This document shows, piece by piece, positions 60,501 through 64,000 of a stretch of 64,000 nt of DNA (position 1 is its first letter; each line of letters opens with the position of its first letter). Source of the stretch: Stichopus chloronotus (lineage: Eukaryota; Echinodermata; Holothuroidea; Aspidochirotida; Stichopodidae); the NCBI GenBank assembly GCA_021234535.1, contig CM037838.1, positions 27,629,969 to 27,693,968 on the forward strand, given 5' to 3'. Below the pieces are notes generated by a model. That model did not search any database, was not told the DNA's origin, and saw only the letters and a list, made by a program, of their open reading frames with translations. Both the position numbers and the translations under genes were made by a program.

Positions 60501-61425
60501 TACACACTTTCGTCGTACAAAAGAAGTGCAGGCGTTGTTGAAGGTTGCATACGGAAACAGGGCAATTCAAACATTGATTTGTAAATATTCAGAACCACAT
60601 TAGACATAAACATATGTACAATACGTTATCCCAGATTTTTGGAGATTCGTTTATTTATAATGCAAACGTGTCCCTTTCCTTGCAGCCTTTGTGTAGAGGG
60701 TTGAACGAAGTTACCGGAAAAAATCCCTCACCCCTCTCTTCAGTGGACTAATGCCCAATGTTCCTCTACCACCAGGCGAAATAACACACGCGCGAAATAA
60801 CACACGCGGGATATCATTTCCCGGGCGCATCCGTTGGAAGGGGGGGGGGCGTATTTTTGTCCAGTCATATTTGTGCCGTCAAGGTTAGCGCGTGTTTACC
60901 TAGTGTGGGCAGGCCTACGGTGTGCAGTAAGAAAGACTGAATGTGATTGCAAAGGAACTAAAATCATCGTAAATCGGTCTTTTTTCAATGAATTTCAAAA
61001 AATTTGCTACCAAATGAAAGATAAATATTTTGGCTACAAGACTGTATCGTCACGGAATAGTTGCATAGTGAGTCATCTGAAAAGAATGTCGATTACACTT
61101 ACAATGCTAATTTGCATACGTAATTAGTCCTAGTCACTCATTAATTACCCTCTGTGATCTGCCTAACATCTGACCTTTCAATTGATGTACAGGTCCATGT
61201 ACAAAATATTTGTGTAAAATTGACCAACACGTTGTAAATAATAAAATCATCACAAAGGCTCAAAGGCTGATCGCAAAGAGGTATGATTTCTGCCAGAGCG
61301 CCCTCTTCTAGATGACTGCCACAGCCTTTGCTTCGCAAGCTACAATCTTGGGACAAATTTTCTTGGGCCCCGTTTCGATGTTGGCTGCAGAAATACTGCT
61401 CACAGGGTGGCACATTCAGTCCTTT

Positions 61426-62157
61426 AGTGCAACCAGGGAGGTGTGATTAGATGGAGATCTGTCGAAAACTCTTTCTTTGAAGCCTACTAGTTGCCGCCCG
61501 ACAGTATCTCTTCTGTGTGTTGATCTTGATGATTCAATAGGCTTAAGAGGTGTTAAAAACTAAGTACAAGTGGGAGATATCGTCCGCTAGATCTCGATGA
61601 GCAGCTCAAGAAATTTGCCCCTAGCCTTAACATTGCCAGTCGCTTAAGCTGTAAATTAATTTGAGGGTTTCGACGCGTTTTGACGCTATTTACAACATAC
61701 TTGTCTAGTACCCTACAACTTGTTCAAAATGCGGGTGTCTTTTAGATCACGCGAGCGAATGCGAAAATAAGTCAAAAACCGACGGCAAAGTTTAGTCTTA
61801 TACTTCTTTTGCTCATTTGCATAGATCATGAGCATTAGTTTATAGCCAGCATCATTAGGTTTCTTGGCAATAAACAGCCGTTTGAAATGTCAGAACAGTG
61901 TTTCGTACTTGACTGTCGGCAACTAGTTTAATAGATATTAAAGCATTCCTTTAATTAATCCTTTTTGTTGGGGTCGCTGTAGGTATGAATGAGAAGATGA
62001 GGTTGCCTAGATATCAGACAAAGGTTTTTCAATGCCCTTTAGTTCAATAATCCCCAATTAAAGGATTAAATCTCTACTCTGAGGTCAATCTAATTGGATT
62101 AGCATAAATTTAAGTTTTAGACGGATCTCCATCTTATAACACCTCCCTGGTGCAACA
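61426..62157. mobile_element. ~730 bp inverted-repeat element, non-autonomous
   Basis: The left end reads GTGCAACCAGGGAGGTGTGA then TTAGATGGAGATCTGTCGAAAACT. The right end, reverse-complemented, reads GTTGCACCAGGGAGGTGTTA then TAAGATGGAGATCCGTCTAAAACT. The terminal repeats are about 45 bases long with a few mismatches. The interior has no ORF of note and includes an ATTTGCAT octamer near 61,815. The target-site duplication and superfamily could not be read with certainty. Confidence 0.75.
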
Positions 62158-63727
62158 TTGGAGAGGGGCGCGGGGTTTCATGTTATCCTCTGTAAGATTT
62201 GTAATACACTCACAAAGTATGGCTGTTGTCTAATTATTGCCACTAACTTAACAAGTTCCACATAGTTATTACCGTGATATGAAGAAATGGGTGTTAAATA
62301 AGTGACCCGTTGGAGGGCTTTGTGGTTTTGGGACTATAGGGTTTTGTGAAACTTTGAGAGCATCGAGGTTTATAAGTTTATTATAAAGGGATGAATATAC
62401 CCATTGGTTATTGGAGTTGTCTAATATACCATACATCCTGTACTAAGATATATAGTTCCACATTACCCAAACTTTCGAATCACAATTGCTTTATTTATTG
62501 TACTGTTCATTGTGTTTGCACGCTGTAAATTTACATTTAATGGGGTTTACAAGAGCACATTATATGCTTTAAACGAAATAAAAGGTGACTACTATAAATG
62601 GAATGTTTTGGAAATGACATCATGCAGTTCGAGACGTACGCGATGCCCATTGGTTGATATAGCATTTAGGAACATTTGCATGGAAACAGTCAGTATAACC
62701 CACCTTTTAGTAACTTGAAAACCTTGTAAAAAAAAAATTAAATTTGTTCTTTTATTGTTTTTATGAGGGCCTCATGTAAGATCAGCCTAGGCTATATGAG
62801 TCACCCTCTTTAAATAAAGTTGAATAAATAAATAAAAAGAAAACAAAAATGGTATGTTAATTTGGTATAGGCTATTTACCCCTTTTCACTATATCCATTC
62901 AATTGTACTTCGTATGGTTACTGACGGTTGTTCGTGGAAGATACGGTACGATATTGGTTTAGATCTGTCTTTTGTATACTGTGCTGCAATTTTTTTTCTT
63001 TTTTTTTTTTCTTTCAGTAGGGCCTGTGTGTGTGAAAAGAACTGCATAGGCCTACATGTACTTATGTCTTAGTGGCAAGCTAAAGGTGGCTTTGAGTCCT
63101 CACTGGCCGTGGTATGATTGACTGCAGTGGAAGGTCCTTTAGCTGAGTTCAGTGTCAACTGCCTGCGTCAAAACTAAGCCCCAGGAGAAAAAAAAGGGAC
63201 CATTTTCGAGTAAATCAGATCGATATAACAACACCAATGAGATTGCGCGTCACATATATCTCGGCTTCCACGGAAAAAAAAGAAATGAAAAAAGAAATGT
63301 TTGCATTTTGTACGTGATCATCTACTCATTGACATAGGACAAACAGCTTTATTCTAAGAGGTTTACTTTCTTATACCCATTACTTCAGAAGCAAACATCT
63401 GACTGGAGTGAATTCAACAAGTTTTAGACTAGAGCTCTATCTTTTATTTACATTCTGGTCATTGTGGCTAGGTAGGTATTACTGTACCTTCCTTTTTCTC
63501 ACAAGCATGCTGACGGAAGTGGAAGCTGTAAGCAATTGCAAACGTTCCTGTTCTCTTGAGCACCATACCTATACCTGAGAAATACTCATACATGTAACAA
63601 CAGGTTGGACAATAGTTACAAATCTGTGAAGTCGAAATACTTCAAATTAAGCGGTGAATTACTTTGATCTTCTCCATGAGTTTGACAGTGAACAGCCAGT
63701 ACTGAAAAACTTCTCCCTAGTAACAGC

Positions 63728-63886
63728 AGCAACAAATAACTGAATTTCTATCAGTGAGAAACTTATTTCTTGAAAAGAAGGCTACTACCCTTCCTAATTT
63801 TGAATAATCTATCATTCTATGTCCACAACCATTGGTTTTAAAAATATGATTGTTTTCCCTGAGACAAACACCTTATTTCACTTTAA
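63728..63886 (+). mobile_element. TTAA MITE, copy 3 (5'-truncated)
   Basis: The right half of the element is kept, from CAACAAATAACTGAATTTCT through AATCTATCATTCTATG to CACCTTATTTCACTTTAA. The left half is missing: homology stops abruptly at about 63,728. The terminal repeat has more substitutions than the other copies, so this looks like the oldest or a decayed copy. Confidence 0.8.
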
Positions 63887-64000
63887 CACCTACGTTCGAT
63901 TGACGCAGTGCATTGCATAAAATGCAGTATTTTGTCTGAGTTGTGAAGGGTTTAGTTTGGAGTACGTGCTTTCACACGTTTCTGTATTAGAACAAGGTTC

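Larger units (their letters stand above)
53080..64000. other. Intergenic, repeats and elements only
   Basis: Apart from the minisatellites and elements listed separately, I see no supportable exon. The ORFs near 53.8-54.0, 58.9-59.3, 60.8-61.4 and 62.5-63.3 kb lack paired splice signals or recognisable composition, and several overlap G/C runs or element ends. Confidence 0.45.

Noticed and set aside
1..64000. Intact retroelements, transposases, rRNA, CRISPR arrays or bacterial-type gene clusters
   Set aside because: No ORF exceeds about 155 codons, no reverse transcriptase or transposase motifs were seen, and no regularly spaced identical repeats with unique spacers occur.

Overview
The window is nuclear DNA of an animal. 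Coding sequence is short exons separated by 0.5-2.9 kb introns with GT-AG borders, most of the sequence is AT-rich and non-coding, and there are no operons. The proteins that can be assembled are metazoan families. The very frequent word TAGGCCTA, the many poly-G/poly-C runs and the mosaic CpG pattern suggest an invertebrate, probably a deuterostome such as an echinoderm. The species assignment is inference.

Region 1-21 kb holds two genes facing each other. On the + strand, four consecutive phase-compatible exons (1647-4521) encode the C-terminal half of a FAM102/EEIG protein. Its N-terminal NT-C2 part lies before the window, and its short last exon was not found. On the - strand, five exons (20914 down to 12461) join without any frame conflict into a complete 269-residue type I membrane protein. 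Its tail and transmembrane region resemble the cation-dependent mannose-6-phosphate receptor, and its luminal domain is divergent and cysteine-rich. The introns of this gene hold several tandem repeats and one long hairpin. The whole 1-21 kb stretch is poor in CpG. CpG becomes normal near 21.2 kb, just upstream of the receptor gene's first coding exon, as expected for a methylated transcribed block next to an unmethylated promoter and intergenic region.

Region 21-64 kb is mostly intergenic and repetitive. It holds a three-copy non-autonomous element family with TTAA ends (28.2, 57.2 and 63.7 kb), a separate ~730 bp inverted-repeat element (61.4-62.2 kb), a 46 bp near-perfect palindrome (25.65 kb), a ~400 bp tandem duplication with an ORF retained in both copies (27.1-27.9 kb), G-rich and other minisatellites, old dispersed repeats, and more than twenty homopolymer G/C runs that are absent before 24 kb. 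Genic traces here are weak. There is a phase-matched pair of exons ending a gene of unknown identity (45.0-45.4 kb), a good-looking first coding exon (49.48 kb), and a possible first exon of a small membrane protein (52.95 kb).

No intact transposase, reverse transcriptase, rRNA, convincing tRNA or CRISPR array was seen. No clear novel multi-gene system is present. The observations most worth following are the divergent receptor, the CpG boundary, the TTAA element family and the unidentified 45 kb gene.
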